Shown: positions 9,010-20,625, counted from the stretch's first letter. The stretch is DNA of 64,000 bases from Pseudomonas putida (GCF_001636055.1 NZ_CP011789.1:5616501-5680500); one strand, 5' to 3'. Numbers and translations: made by a program. The notes: generated by a model from the sequence alone, not told the origin.

Positions 9010-9456
9010 TTACTTGACGACAACCTTGCCCTTCATCATCGAGATGTGGCCCGGGAAGGTGCAGAAGAAGCTGTAGTCGCCACCGGCTTCGAGCTTGGAG
9101 GTGTCCAGCTTGATGGTGTCTTTCTCGCCAGCGCCGATCATCTTGGTGTGGGCGATGATCGCAGCGTTGTCAGCCTTGATGTAGTCCTTGTCCAGACCCT
9201 GGGTCATGCCCTCGGTGGCAATGGCCTGCATGTCGGCCGTCTTGCTGATCACCAGGTTATGGCCCATGACGTTCTTCGGCAGGCTGCCACCATGAGTCAG
9301 TTCGATCTCGACGGTCTTGCAGCTCTTGTCGACGGTGAACTCCTTGGTGTTGAACGACATCTGGTCGGTAGAGTCGACAGTCACCTTGCAGTCGGCGGCA
9401 AAGACAGAAGCGCTGGCGAGGGTCAGCAGGGATACCGCTACAGCTTTCGCAAACAT
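9010..9456 (-). CDS. azu: Azurin (blue copper protein)
   Basis: Periplasmic type-I copper electron carrier. It has 148 aa: a 20-residue signal peptide ending VFA-AD, then a 128-residue mature chain as in P. aeruginosa azurin. The copper ligands are visible as His in NVMGHNLV and as Cys, His and Met in [14 protein letters not shown]. The disulfide pair (DCKV and KSCKTV) is present. An FNR/ANR-type box lies 62 nt upstream, consistent with the known oxygen control of azurin in Pseudomonas. Confidence 0.97.
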   Translation of the reverse strand: MFAKAVAVSLLTLASASVFAADCKVTVDSTDQMSFNTKEFTVDKSCKTVEIELTHGGSLPKNVMGHNLVISKTADMQAIATEGMTQGLDKDYIKADNAAIIAHTKMIGAGEKDTIKLDTSKLEAGGDYSFFCTFPGHISMMKGKVVVK

Positions 9457-9518
9457 CGTGAATCTCCTTGGCAGGGTTTTATCAATTGCGAGACTGCCTG
9501 AAACCGGCCAGGCCCTTG

Positions 9519-9532
9519 CTGATTTGAATCAA
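9519..9532 (-). promoter_or_regulatory. ANR/FNR-type box upstream of azurin
   Basis: CTGAT-TTGA-ATCAA matches the TTGAT-N4-ATCAA consensus with one mismatch. It lies inside a larger inverted repeat (GGCCCTTG ... CAAGGGCC, 9511-9537). A box centred near 9525 at -41.5 would place the start of transcription near 9484, before the azurin ATG at 9456. Confidence 0.6.
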
Positions 9533-9569
9533 GGGCCATCAATGAGCCAGCCAGTAGTATTGTTCAATG

Positions 9570-9587
9570 GATTGTATACAAACAATC
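9570..9587. promoter_or_regulatory. palindrome with TTGTATACAA core, candidate operator
   Basis: GATTGT-ATACAA-ACAATC forms an inverted repeat, and the inner TTGTATACAA (9572-9581) is itself a perfect 10-bp palindrome. Such TTGTATACAA sites are often bound by GntR-family repressors. It lies between azurin and the small frame at 9650. No regulator gene is adjacent, so the role is speculative. Confidence 0.3.
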
Positions 9588-9649
9588 TAAGAGCACATCA
9601 TGCCTGCTTGATAGACGATGGGACAACCTCTCATTTAGGAGCAAGTGCC

Positions 9650-9742
9650 ATGAATCTCGGAAATTTCATGCGCGGCCTGTTGGCTGCCTATGCGTGCGGC
9701 GCAACCGGTGCTGCGGTCTGCGAGTTCGCCCGACCGGAGTGA
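9650..9742 (+). CDS. possible 30-residue small protein
   Basis: An ATG at 9650 is preceded by TAGGAG with 8-nt spacing and opens a 30-codon frame: MNLGNFMRGLLAAYACGATG and a short tail ending EFARPE. It has two Cys and a hydrophobic centre. I do not recognise it. It lies 86 bp before the LOG-family gene on the same strand, so it might be a leader peptide or small membrane-associated protein, or chance. Conservation would decide. Confidence 0.3.
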   Translation: MNLGNFMRGLLAAYACGATGAAVCEFARPE

Positions 9743-9828
9743 ACTCGACGCTTGGAGCACGCTGCATTGCGTCTTACCCTGTGTGCCCCGCTGCCTGCGC
9801 AGCGGGTGAACTGCACTGGAGATAAGCA

Positions 9829-10416
9829 ATGCCCGTACGTTCCGTCTGTGTCTTCTGCGGCGCCAGCATCGGCGCCAACCCGGCCTATCGTGAGGCCGCC
9901 ATCGCCCTCGGCCAGGCCATCGCCCACCGCGGCCTGACTCTGGTCTACGGCGGTGGCGCCGTCGGCCTCATGGGCATCGTCGCCGATGCTGCCATGGCCG
10001 CTGGTGGCGAAGTCATCGGCATCATCCCGCAGAGCCTGATGGACGCCGAAGTCGGCCACAAAGGGCTGACGCGCCTGGAGGTGGTCGACGGCATGCATGC
10101 CCGCAAGGCGCGCATGGCCGAGCTCAGCGATGCCTTCATCGCCCTACCGGGTGGGCTGGGTACGCTGGAAGAGTTGTTCGAGGTCTGGACCTGGGGCCAA
10201 CTGGGCTATCACGCCAAGCCGCTGGGGCTGCTGGATGTGAATGGCTTCTATGAAAAGCTTGGCGGCTTCCTCGACCATATCGTCGAGGAAGGTTTCGTGC
10301 GGCCGCAGCACCGGGCGATGCTGTTGCTCGGTCAGCAGGCGGATGAGCTGCTCGATGGCATGGACAGCTTCATCGCCCCGGTGGCGCCGAAGTGGGTCGA
10401 TCACAAGCCTGATTGA
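9829..10416 (+). CDS. LOG-family protein (nucleotide 5'-monophosphate phosphoribohydrolase)
   Basis: Rossmann-fold protein of the TIGR00730/Lonely-guy family, which hydrolyses the N-glycosidic bond of nucleoside monophosphates such as AMP or cytokinin ribotides. It has 195 aa with the family motif [16 protein letters not shown] at about residues 107-122 and the ARKARM segment just before it. The N-terminus [15 protein letters not shown] is also typical. The natural bacterial substrate is not settled. The gene stands alone, convergent with ygiQ 63 bp away. Confidence 0.9.
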   Translation: MPVRSVCVFCGASIGANPAYREAAIALGQAIAHRGLTLVYGGGAVGLMGIVADAAMAAGGEVIGIIPQSLMDAEVGHKGLTRLEVVDGMHARKARMAELSDAFIALPGGLGTLEELFEVWTWGQLGYHAKPLGLLDVNGFYEKLGGFLDHIVEEGFVRPQHRAMLLLGQQADELLDGMDSFIAPVAPKWVDHKPD

Positions 10417-10479
10417 TCGTTTTACAGAACCTGTGGGGACGGCGCTTCGCCCCCACCATGTTCCTTGCGGGCCTGGAGG

Positions 10480-12780
<2,301 letters not shown>

Positions 12781-12893
12781 GTCAGTGACCGGTTCTGGTG
12801 TGCAGGGAAATCGCGGGCGCGGAATATAGCACAAATTTTGACCAAATCCGACGGTGGTGGTCGGAATCATAGTGATCGCCCAGAAAAACATCG

Positions 12894-12977
12894 CCCCCCT
12901 GTGGTAGCGGGTTTACCCGCGAATGCGATGGCGGGTTCAACATCGCATTCGCGGGTAAACCCGCTACCACAGGGGGG
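12894..12977. terminator. perfect 37-bp inverted repeat with 10-nt loop
   Basis: Arms 12894-12930 and 12941-12977 are fully complementary (37 of 37), with loop GCGGGTTCAA. The arms contain the GTAGCGGG-TTT-ACCCGCG core common in P. putida-group intergenic repeats. It lies just after dnaB and before ygiQ (both minus strand), so a terminator or mRNA-stabilising role is plausible. Confidence 0.75.
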
Positions 12978-12996
12978 CCGATTCAGTTCTGGGGGG

Positions 12997-14394
12997 TTAT
13001 TCGTCGTCGTCGAAGTTGTACATGCCCGGCGCCAGGTTCTCGAAGCGGGTGTACTTGCCAATGAACGCCAGGCGTACAAAACCGATCGGACCGTTACGCT
13101 GCTTGCCGATGATGATTTCCGCCACGCCCTTGTGCTCGGTCTCGGGGTGATACACCTCGTCACGGTAGACGAACATGATCACGTCGGCGTCCTGCTCGAT
13201 CGCTCCGGATTCACGAAGGTCGGAGTTGACCGGGCGCTTGTTCGGGCGCTGCTCCAGGGAGCGGTTGAGCTGCGACAGCGCGATGACCGGGCAGTTGAAC
13301 TCCTTGGCCAGGGCCTTGAGCGAGCGCGAGATCTCGGAAATCTCGTTGGTCCGGTTGTCGCCGGCCGAGCCCGGAATCTGCATCAGCTGCAGGTAGTCGA
13401 CCATGATCAGCGCGATCTCGCCATGCTCACGCGCCAGGCGGCGGGTACGTGCACGCATCTCCGAGGGGCTGATACCGGCGGTGTCGTCGATGAACAGCTT
13501 GCGGTCATTGAGCAGATTGACCGCCGAGGTCAGGCGCGGCCAGTCATCGTCGTCGAGCTGGCCGGAGCGGACCTTGGTCTGGTCGATGCGACCCAGCGAC
13601 GAGAGCATACGCATGATCAGCGATTCGCCAGGCATCTCGAGGGAGAACACCAGCACAGCCTTGTCGCTGCGCAGCACGGCGTTCTCGACCAGGTTCATGG
13701 CGAAGGTGGTCTTGCCCATCGACGGACGGCCGGCGACGATGACCAGGTCGGCGGGCTGCAGGCCGCTGGTCTTCTCGTCCAGGTCGGTAAAGCCGGTGGA
13801 AACACCGGTGATGTCGCTGTCGGAGTTGAACAAGGTGTCGATACGGTCGATAGCCATGGTCAACAGCTCGTTGACCCCCACCGGTCCACCGGTCTTGGGC
13901 CGCGCCTCGGCGATCTGGAAGATCTGCCGCTCGGCGTCGTCGAGAATCTCTTCGGCGTTGCGCCCTTGCGGGTTGAAGGCGTTGTCGGCGATGTCGGTAC
14001 TGATGCTGATCAATTGGCGCAGCGTCGCCCGCTCGCGGATGATCGCGGCGTAGGCCTTGATGTTGGCCACCGACGGAGTGTTCTTGGCCAGCTCGGCCAG
14101 GTACGCCAGGCCACCGACCTGGGTCGATAGGCCTTCCTTGTCCAACTGCTCGTGCAGGGTGACCACGTCGAACGGCTGGTTGGCATCGGCCAGCTTGTGC
14201 ACAGCACGGAAAATCAGACGGTGGTCATGCCGGTAGAAATCGCCATCGGACACCTGGTCCAGCACTCGCTCCCAGGCGTTGTTATCCAGCATCAAGCCAC
14301 CGAGCACAGCCTGTTCGGCCTCGATGGAATGCGGCGGCACTTTCAGGGCAGCGGTTTGCAGGTCGAGCTGTTCGGGATTGGTAATCTCGTTCAT
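12997..14394 (-). CDS. dnaB: Replicative DNA helicase DnaB
   Basis: Hexameric 5'-3' helicase of the replication fork. It has 465 aa from the ATG at 14392-14394 (MNEITNPEQLDLQ); a GTG six bases upstream is less likely. The N-terminal DnaB-N domain (PPHSIEAEQAVLGGLMLDN) is followed by a RecA-like domain with Walker A GRPSMGKTTFAMN and Walker B region IALIMVDYLQLM, then the DnaB loop RSLEQRPNKRPVNSDLRESG. It contains no intein. It is downstream of the rpsF operon, separated from rplI by a terminator-like hairpin. Confidence 0.97.
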   Translation of the reverse strand: MNEITNPEQLDLQTAALKVPPHSIEAEQAVLGGLMLDNNAWERVLDQVSDGDFYRHDHRLIFRAVHKLADANQPFDVVTLHEQLDKEGLSTQVGGLAYLAELAKNTPSVANIKAYAAIIRERATLRQLISISTDIADNAFNPQGRNAEEILDDAERQIFQIAEARPKTGGPVGVNELLTMAIDRIDTLFNSDSDITGVSTGFTDLDEKTSGLQPADLVIVAGRPSMGKTTFAMNLVENAVLRSDKAVLVFSLEMPGESLIMRMLSSLGRIDQTKVRSGQLDDDDWPRLTSAVNLLNDRKLFIDDTAGISPSEMRARTRRLAREHGEIALIMVDYLQLMQIPGSAGDNRTNEISEISRSLKALAKEFNCPVIALSQLNRSLEQRPNKRPVNSDLRESGAIEQDADVIMFVYRDEVYHPETEHKGVAEIIIGKQRNGPIGFVRLAFIGKYTRFENLAPGMYNFDDDE

Positions 14395-14420
14395 GGCCAC
14401 GCAAGAATTCTGGGGGGTTC

Positions 14421-14461
14421 AAAAAGACAAAGGGCACGGCCTGAAAAACAGGACCGTGCCC
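14421..14461 (-). terminator. Rho-independent terminator after rplI
   Basis: On the minus strand GGGCACGGTCCTG-TTTTT-CAGGCCGTGCCC forms a 12-bp stem with one bulged base, followed by TTTGTCTTTTTG. It is placed 46 bp after the rplI stop. Confidence 0.8.
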
Positions 14462-14506
14462 GATGTTAACCGGCTGGCCCGCAAGGGGCCAGTCAGTCAG
14501 CGCAGC

Positions 14507-14953
14507 TTAGGCAGCTACGACGACCACGCGTACGGTGGCTTCAACGTCGCTGTGCAGGTGCACAGCTACGTCGTATTCGCCAACCTGACGGATGGTGCCG
14601 TTCGGCAGACGAACTTCAGCCTTGGCCACTTCAACGCCGGAGGCGGTCAGAGCATCAGCGATGTCGTGGGTGCCGATCGAACCGAACAGCTTGCCTTCGT
14701 CGCCAGCGGTGGCAGTGATGGTCACTTCCAGCTCGGCCAGTTGGGCAGCGCGGCTTTCAGCCGAAGCTTTCTTGTCGGCAGCGGCTTTTTCCAGCTCTGC
14801 ACGACGCTCTTCGAATGCAGCCAGGTTAGCGGCGTTGGCAACGGTGGCCTTGCCGAATGGCAGCAGGAAGTTACGGCCGTAACCAGCCTTAACTTTTACT
14901 TTGTCGCCCAGGTTGCCCAGGTTGGCGACTTTTTCCAGCAGGATCAGTTCCAT
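14507..14953 (-). CDS. rplI: 50S ribosomal protein L9
   Basis: Large-subunit protein of 148 aa that binds 23S rRNA. The N-terminal domain [32 protein letters not shown] is canonical. A long helix ([25 protein letters not shown]) connects to the C-terminal domain ending [12 protein letters not shown]. It is the last gene of the rpsF-rpsR-DUF2232-rplI operon, 20 bp after the membrane-protein gene. Confidence 0.98.
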
Positions 14954-14973
14954 TTGGTAAAACCTCTTAACTT

Positions 14974-15864
14974 TTAACCTTCACCGTTCGCGGAATCATT
15001 CCCCTTGGGGGAGTGGCGACCGCGAAAATCAATCAGGCTGTCGACAATGGCCAAGACCACGAGCAACGGATAGGTCAGCTGCATGAACAGCACCAGCGTC
15101 ACGTACAACCCCACCAGCCAGAACCTGGCCAAGCGTTTCTGGGCCACCAGCCCATGCAGCAGGGCAATGCCCGCGAACATGAGCGGCACACTGCACAGCG
15201 GCGTAAGCAAGGCGACGGCGGAACCGAAGTTCGGCCCGAACACCATGCACGCCAGCAGCACCAGTGCCGGCACCAGGGGAATCCGCACCGCTTGAAACTC
15301 GCGGCCGAAACCTCCCGGGTTGTACAACGCGGCCTGCCAGTACCGGCCCAACATCAGGGCCAGAACGCTGACGACCTGCAGCAAAGCTGCAATCAGGCCG
15401 TTGAGCACCGGTACGATGAGTGCCCCCAGGTGTGCCTGCTCCTCTACCGACAACTGCTGGTAGAGACCGTCGAGCATCTGCGGCAGGGCTTTTTCAAGCG
15501 CTCGCGCCAGAGCTTCGATCGGTTCGCGGAACACTGAACCGAGGATGACACCGTACAACAGGCCCAAGGCGATGCTGGACAACAGCACCCGGTTCCAGGA
15601 GTGCCCGGCGCGCAACAGCGCAGCCAGCCCCAGCGTCCCCAGCAGCACCATCAAGGTGCGCGGCTCACCGAAGATCCACCAGGCCAGCGCGGGCAAGATG
15701 CCCCACACGATGACCGAGGATGCGTCCTTGAAACCACGCCGCAGGAACACCAGGCTCCCGGCGGCGGCACTCAACCAGAACAACAGCGGCAATGCCGCAC
15801 AACCAGCCACCACGACAGTGGCCTGCACACGACCGCGCATGATGAAATCAGCCAACGCTCGCAT
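14974..15864 (-). CDS. DUF2232 (YybS-like) membrane protein
   Basis: Integral membrane protein of 296 aa with about eight hydrophobic segments and the central [24 protein letters not shown] segment seen in this family. Its function is unknown. Such a gene commonly sits between rpsR and rplI in Pseudomonas and relatives. The C-terminus ends with a short hydrophilic tail ([17 protein letters not shown]). It is co-transcribed with the ribosomal genes, but nothing in the sequence links it to the ribosome. Confidence 0.85.
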
Positions 15865-15897
15865 GCCTATCCCTTACTACTTGTCGACGACCCGGTC

Positions 15898-16128
15898 TCA
15901 GCGGCCGTGGCTGTCGGTGTAGGGCAGCAGGGCCAGGAAGCGGGCGCGCTTGATAGCGGTAGCCAGCTGACGCTGATAACGAGCTTTGGTACCAGTGATA
16001 CGGCTTGGAACGATCTTGCCGGTTTCGGATACGTAAGCTTTCAGGGTGTTGAGATCTTTGAAGTCGATCTCTTTCACGTCTTCAGCAGTGAAGCGGCAGA
16101 ATTTACGACGACGGAAGAAACGTGCCAT
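15898..16128 (-). CDS. rpsR: 30S ribosomal protein S18
   Basis: Small-subunit protein of 76 aa that pairs with S6 on 16S rRNA. It starts [25 protein letters not shown] and contains the conserved [34 protein letters not shown] core (read in parts). It lies 28 bp downstream of rpsF in the same operon. Confidence 0.98.
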   Translation of the reverse strand: MARFFRRRKFCRFTAEDVKEIDFKDLNTLKAYVSETGKIVPSRITGTKARYQRQLATAIKRARFLALLPYTDSHGR

Positions 16129-16156
16129 TTAATAGGCTCCTCTAAAGGTCCGTGGA

Positions 16157-16582
16157 TTACTCGTCAGCGTTATCGCTGGAGTCGCTGTCATTGCTGTCGT
16201 CGCCATCGGCGGAGTCAGCATGCTCAGGACGCTCGCGACGCTCACGGCGCTCGCTGCGGTTCTCTTCAGCCTTCAGCATCTCGGACTGACCGGTAACGGC
16301 TTCGTCGCGACGGATGACCAGGTTACGGATAACGGCATCGTTGTAGCGGAAGTTGTCTTCCAGCTCGGCCAGGGCCTTGCCGGTGCACTCAACGTTCAGC
16401 ATCACGTAGTGAGCCTTGTGAACATTGTTGATTGCGTAGGCCAGTTGACGACGGCCCCAGTCTTCCAGGCGGTGGATCTTGCCACCATCTTCTTCGATCA
16501 GCTTGGTGTAACGCTCGACCATGCCGCCGACTTGCTCGCTCTGGTCCGGGTGAACCAGGAAGATGATTTCGTAATGACGCAT
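16157..16582 (-). CDS. rpsF: 30S ribosomal protein S6
   Basis: Small-subunit protein of 141 aa. The first ~95 residues ([21 protein letters not shown] ... [17 protein letters not shown]) form the S6 fold. The tail is highly charged, first Arg/Glu-rich ([10 protein letters not shown]), then Asp/Ser-rich ([16 protein letters not shown]). In many gammaproteobacteria S6 carries a C-terminal extension that RimK can modify with glutamates; whether that happens here is unknown. It is the first gene of the operon. Confidence 0.97.
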   Translation of the reverse strand: MRHYEIIFLVHPDQSEQVGGMVERYTKLIEEDGGKIHRLEDWGRRQLAYAINNVHKAHYVMLNVECTGKALAELEDNFRYNDAVIRNLVIRRDEAVTGQSEMLKAEENRSERRERRERPEHADSADGDDSNDSDSSDNADE

Positions 16583-16701
16583 GAATGCTCCTTACGGGTT
16601 AGTAGTCTGCCAGCGAATCTGGTCAGACAAGGAGTGAATGACACTGTATGTCTTGCTTGAGAGGAGGCACATGCGCACCCGCCAGCTCGGCAAGGGGCGC
16701 A

Positions 16702-16730
16702 ATTGTAGAGAAGGCGGGTTGGACAAGCAA
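16702..16730 (-). promoter_or_regulatory. sigma-70 promoter of the rpsF operon
   Basis: On the minus strand TTGCTT (16725-16730), 17 bp, then TACAAT (16702-16707), followed by a GC-rich discriminator. Transcription starting near 16695 gives a leader of about 110 nt before rpsF. That is long enough for the autoregulatory S6:S18-binding leader known in other bacteria, but I could not confirm its fold. Confidence 0.55.
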
Positions 16731-16784
16731 GGTGATTGGCGATTATTTGAACAGTCGGAAACATATTGGCGGCATATGTGAACA

Positions 16785-16830
16785 CGGCGGTGATGCTTTC
16801 GCGGGCTTGCCCGCGAAAGCATCACCGCCG
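16785..16830. terminator. perfect 22-bp inverted repeat after rlmB
   Basis: Arms 16785-16806 and 16809-16830 are fully complementary with a 2-nt loop. The core CGCGGGC-TT-GCCCGCG is REP-like. It lies 10 bp beyond the rlmB stop codon and upstream of the rpsF promoter. Confidence 0.7.
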
Positions 16831-16840
16831 CTTCAGACCC

Positions 16841-17587
16841 TCAACGCTTGGCCTGACGCTGCCTCACCGCCTCGAACAGACACACCCCGGTCGCCACCGA
16901 GACGTTCAGACTGCTGACACTACCAGCCATCGGCAGCTTCACCAGGAAGTCGCAATGCTCACGGGTCAGGCGGCGCATGCCCTTGCCTTCTGCGCCCATG
17001 ATCATCACCAGCGGACCGGTGAGGTCCTGCTGGTAGATCTCCTGCTCCGCTTCGCCAGCAGTGCCGACCACCCACAGGCCGCGCTGCTGGAGTTTCTCCA
17101 GGGTGCGCGCCAGGTTGGTCACGGCCACCAGCGGGATTACCTCGGCAGCGCCACAGGCGACCTTGCGCACCACGCCTGTGAGTGTGGCCGACTTGTCCTT
17201 GGGAATCACCACGGCAGTTGCGCCCGCAGCATCGGCGGTGCGCAGGCAGGCGCCGAGGTTGTGCGGGTCGGTGACACCGTCGAGCACCAGGATCAGCGGC
17301 GGCGTCTCGGTGCGCTCGAGCAACTCCTCGAGCATCGCTTCGCCCCACACCTGGCTTGGGCTCACCTCGGCGACCACACCCTGGTGCACGCCCTCGACCC
17401 AGGCGTCCAGCTCACGGCGCTCGGCCTGGCCGACCGCAACGCGGTTTTCTGCAGCCAGTGCCAGCAGCGCCTGAAGACGCGGCTCGCTACGCCCTTCCGA
17501 CAACCAGATCTGCTTGACCCGCTTGGGATGGTGCTGCAGCAACGCCTGCACGGCATGTACGCCGTAGATTTTTTCCAGCTGACTCAT
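16841..17587 (-). CDS. rlmB: 23S rRNA (guanosine-2251-2'-O)-methyltransferase
   Basis: SpoU/TrmH-class methyltransferase that 2'-O-methylates G2251 of 23S rRNA. It has 248 aa: an N-terminal substrate-binding domain (KIYGVHAVQALLQHHPKRVKQIWL), then the knotted SPOUT domain with motif 1 ILVLDGVTDPHNLGACLRTA, motif 2 VMIMGAEGKGMRRLT and motif 3 PMAGSVSSLNVSVATGVCLFE. It overlaps rnr by 4 bp, so the two form a coupled pair, as in many gammaproteobacteria. Confidence 0.96.
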   Translation of the reverse strand: MSQLEKIYGVHAVQALLQHHPKRVKQIWLSEGRSEPRLQALLALAAENRVAVGQAERRELDAWVEGVHQGVVAEVSPSQVWGEAMLEELLERTETPPLILVLDGVTDPHNLGACLRTADAAGATAVVIPKDKSATLTGVVRKVACGAAEVIPLVAVTNLARTLEKLQQRGLWVVGTAGEAEQEIYQQDLTGPLVMIMGAEGKGMRRLTREHCDFLVKLPMAGSVSSLNVSVATGVCLFEAVRQRQAKR

Positions 17588-20184
17588 GACTTGCCGCTCT
17601 TGCCCTTACGCGGCGCGCCGGACTTCGACGGGCCTTTGCGATGCTTGGTCTTGCCCGCAGCCTTGCTGCCCTTCTCGGCCTTGCTGCTGGTGTGCTGCCG
17701 CGCATCCCCCATCAGCGCCTTCTTCATCTCGCGGCTCTTGCGCACTTCGGCGTTACGCTGCACGGCGTCTTTCGGGAAGTAGGCTTCAGAAGCTTCGCTC
17801 TTGCGGCTGCGCGGCTTGGGCGAGATCCTCGCCTCGGTGGCCGGTGCCGGTTCAGACTTGGCCGCACCCTTGATGGTCGCAGGCTTGCCGGCGTCAGCCG
17901 ATTCGCTACGCGGCTTGCGGCCGCCCGGCGCCTTGATCGCGGCTTCGGAAAGTTCGAAGTCGATCTTGCGCTGCTCGAGGTCGACGCGCATCACCTTCAC
18001 TTCGATGGTGTCGCCCAGGCGGAAGCTGCGACCGGTGCGCTCACCGGCGAGGCGGTGATGCACAGGATCGAAGTGGTAGTAGTCGCCCGGCAGCGCACTG
18101 ACGTGCACCAGACCCTCGACATAGATGTCGGTCAGCTCGATGAACAGGCCGAAACCGGTCACCGCGGTGATCACGCCTGGGAAGGTTTCGCCCACGCGAT
18201 CACGCATGTATTCGCACTTGAGCCAGTTGACCACGTCGCGGGTGGCTTCATCGGCACGGCGCTCGGTCATCGAGCACTGCTCGCCCATCTGCTCGAGGCT
18301 GTTCTCGTCGTACGGGTAGATCCGCGCCTTGGGAATGCTCATCGCACCGGCGCGCTTGACGTGCGGGGTGTCGATCTTCGAGCGGATCACGCTACGGATG
18401 GCGCGGTGCACCAACAGGTCCGGGTAACGGCGGATCGGTGAGGTGAAGTGGGTGTACGCCTCGTAGTTCAGGCCGAAGTGGCCATTGTTCTCGGTGCTGT
18501 ACACCGCCTGACTCAGCGAGCGCAGCATGACGGTCTGGATCAGGTGGAAGTCCGGGCGCCCGGCGATGCTCGCCAGCAGGGCCTGGTAGTCCTTCGGCGA
18601 GGGGTCCTTGCCCTTGTGCAGCGACAGACCCAGCTCACCGAGGAAGGCGCGCAGTTTTTCCAGGCGCTCCGGTGGCGGCCCATCGTGCACGCGGTACAGA
18701 GACGGCACGTTGTGCTTCTGCAGGAACTCGGCAGTGGCGACGTTGGCCGCCAGCATGCATTCCTCGATCAACTTGTGGGCGTCGTTGCGCACGGTCGGAC
18801 GAATTTCGTCGATCTTGCGGTCTTCGCCGAAGATGATCCGGGTTTCCTGGGTTTCGAAGTCGATCGCACCACGGGTATGACGGGCATCGACCAGCACCTT
18901 GTACAGCGCGTAGAGGTGCTTGAGGTCCGGTAGTACCGCGCTGTACTCCTCGCGCAGGGCCTTGCCCTCGCGGGTGCGGGAGTGCTCGAGCATGCTGCTG
19001 ACCTTGTTGTAGGTCAGACGCGCATGGGAGTGGATCACGCCTTCGTAGAACTGGTAGTCGACCATCTGGCCGGCCTTGTTGATGGTCATCTCGCAGACCA
19101 TGGCCAGGCGATCGACATGCGGATTCAGCGAGCACAGACCGTTGGAGAGTTCCTCGGGCAGCATCGGAATCACACGCTCGGGGAAGTACACCGAGTTGCC
19201 ACGCTGCTGGGCCTCGACGTCCAGGGCCGAGCCCAGGCGCACGTAGCTGGAAACGTCGGCGATCGCCACGTACAGGCGCCAGCCGCCGGAGAACAGGCGC
19301 AGCTTGCCCAGCGGCTCGCAATAGACGGCGTCGTCGAAGTCGCGGGCGTCCTCGCCGTCGATGGTGACGAACGGCAGGTGGCGCAGGTCGATGCGCTTTT
19401 CCTTGTCCTTCTCTTCGACTTCGGAGCGGAACTTGCGCGCTTCCTTGATCACGTCCTTGGGCCAGACGTGGGGGATGTCGTAGCTGCGCAGGGCGACATC
19501 GATCTCCATGCCCGGCGCCATGTAGTTACCGATCACCTCGACCACATCACCTTGCGGCTGGAACCGCGGGGTCGGCCAGTGGGTGATCTTGATCTCGACG
19601 AACTGGCCGATCTTGGCGCCGCCGTTGCGCCCCGCAGTCACCAGCACTTCCTGCTGGATCTTCGGGTTGTCGGGGGTCACATAGCCGATGCCGCCTTCTT
19701 CGAAGTAGCGGCCAACCACGCTTTCATGGGCGCGGGAGATGATCTCGACCAGCACGCCTTCGCGGCGGCCACGGCGATCGACACCGGACACGCGGGCAAG
19801 GCCGCGGTCGCCGTCGAACACCAGGCGCATCTGCGCAGGGCTGAGGAACAGGTCTTCGCTGCCGTCGTCGGGGATCAGGAAGCCGAAGCCATCGCGGTGG
19901 CCGGAGACGCGGCCGCAGATCAGGTCGAGCTTGTCTACCGGGGCATAGGTGCCGCGCCGGGTATAGATAAGCTGACCATCACGCTCCATCGCGCGCAGAC
20001 GGCGGCGCAGGGCCTCGATCTGGTCTTCTTCGTACAGACCGAACTCTGCCGCCAGCTCCTCGCGCGCGGCGGGTTCGCCACGGTCGGCAAGGCGCTGCAG
20101 GATCAGCTCACGGCTGGGGATGGGATTCTCGTATTTTTCCGCTTCGCGAGCGGCCTCGGGATCGAGGGATTGCCAATCGGCCAT
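17584..20184 (-). CDS. rnr: Ribonuclease R
   Basis: Processive 3'-5' exoribonuclease that degrades structured RNA. It has 866 aa from MADWQSLDPEAAREAEKYENP. The order is an N-terminal winged helix (ELILQRLADRGEPAARE), cold-shock domains (CGRVSGHRDGFGFLIPDD), the RNB catalytic domain with acidic cluster TIDGEDARDFDDAVY, an S1 domain (GETFPGVITAVTGFGLFIEL) and a Lys/Ser-rich basic tail (about residues 770-866). An upstream in-frame extension exists, but the promoter region lies there. Confidence 0.96.
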   Translation of the reverse strand: MADWQSLDPEAAREAEKYENPIPSRELILQRLADRGEPAAREELAAEFGLYEEDQIEALRRRLRAMERDGQLIYTRRGTYAPVDKLDLICGRVSGHRDGFGFLIPDDGSEDLFLSPAQMRLVFDGDRGLARVSGVDRRGRREGVLVEIISRAHESVVGRYFEEGGIGYVTPDNPKIQQEVLVTAGRNGGAKIGQFVEIKITHWPTPRFQPQGDVVEVIGNYMAPGMEIDVALRSYDIPHVWPKDVIKEARKFRSEVEEKDKEKRIDLRHLPFVTIDGEDARDFDDAVYCEPLGKLRLFSGGWRLYVAIADVSSYVRLGSALDVEAQQRGNSVYFPERVIPMLPEELSNGLCSLNPHVDRLAMVCEMTINKAGQMVDYQFYEGVIHSHARLTYNKVSSMLEHSRTREGKALREEYSAVLPDLKHLYALYKVLVDARHTRGAIDFETQETRIIFGEDRKIDEIRPTVRNDAHKLIEECMLAANVATAEFLQKHNVPSLYRVHDGPPPERLEKLRAFLGELGLSLHKGKDPSPKDYQALLASIAGRPDFHLIQTVMLRSLSQAVYSTENNGHFGLNYEAYTHFTSPIRRYPDLLVHRAIRSVIRSKIDTPHVKRAGAMSIPKARIYPYDENSLEQMGEQCSMTERRADEATRDVVNWLKCEYMRDRVGETFPGVITAVTGFGLFIELTDIYVEGLVHVSALPGDYYHFDPVHHRLAGERTGRSFRLGDTIEVKVMRVDLEQRKIDFELSEAAIKAPGGRKPRSESADAGKPATIKGAAKSEPAPATEARISPKPRSRKSEASEAYFPKDAVQRNAEVRKSREMKKALMGDARQHTSSKAEKGSKAAGKTKHRKGPSKSGAPRKGKSGKS

Positions 20185-20346
20185 CAGAAGGGGTTCACCT
20201 TGGGGTATATAGATAGGAATTCTGGCATAGGCGTATTGAAACCGGAAATCTTTGCCTTGGACAGCCCCTGCGGGGCACCCCGGCAGCGGCATTAGGTCAC
20301 TGGAATCAACAACTTGAATTTTTTGAAATTTTTTTCGATCCGGGGC

Positions 20347-20375
20347 TTTACAGCCCTCAGGGGCATCCGTATAGT
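20347..20375 (+). promoter_or_regulatory. sigma-70 promoter of the tRNA-Leu genes
   Basis: TTTACA (20347-20352), 17 bp, TATAGT (20370-20375). It is followed at once by GCGC, a GC-rich discriminator typical of stringently controlled stable-RNA promoters. The first tRNA begins about 75 nt downstream of the inferred start. Confidence 0.7.
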
Positions 20376-20457
20376 GCGCACCACAACGACGGACAGCCGA
20401 CGTTGTAGTTGAGATGAAACCTGATGTAAAGCATCATGTGACCTCGACAAAATGTGT

Positions 20458-20544
20458 GCCCAGGTGGCGGAATTGGTAGACGCGCTGGTTTCAGGTATCA
20501 GTGACTTAACGGTCGTGGAAGTTCGAGTCTTCTCCTGGGCACCA
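20458..20544 (+). tRNA. tRNA-Leu (CAG), copy 1
   Basis: An 87-nt type-II tRNA with encoded CCA. The acceptor stem GCCCAGG pairs with CCTGGGC. The anticodon arm is CTGGT-TTCAGGT-ATCAG, giving anticodon CAG (reads CUG). A long variable arm precedes the T arm GTTCGAGTC, as expected for leucine tRNAs. Confidence 0.97.
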
Positions 20545-20625
20545 AATATTTCGAGTGATAGATAGCAGATTTTTCTGTCATTCAGCAACACGATTCAAGT
20601 TTCATGCAGTAGATGTAAAAGCTTT

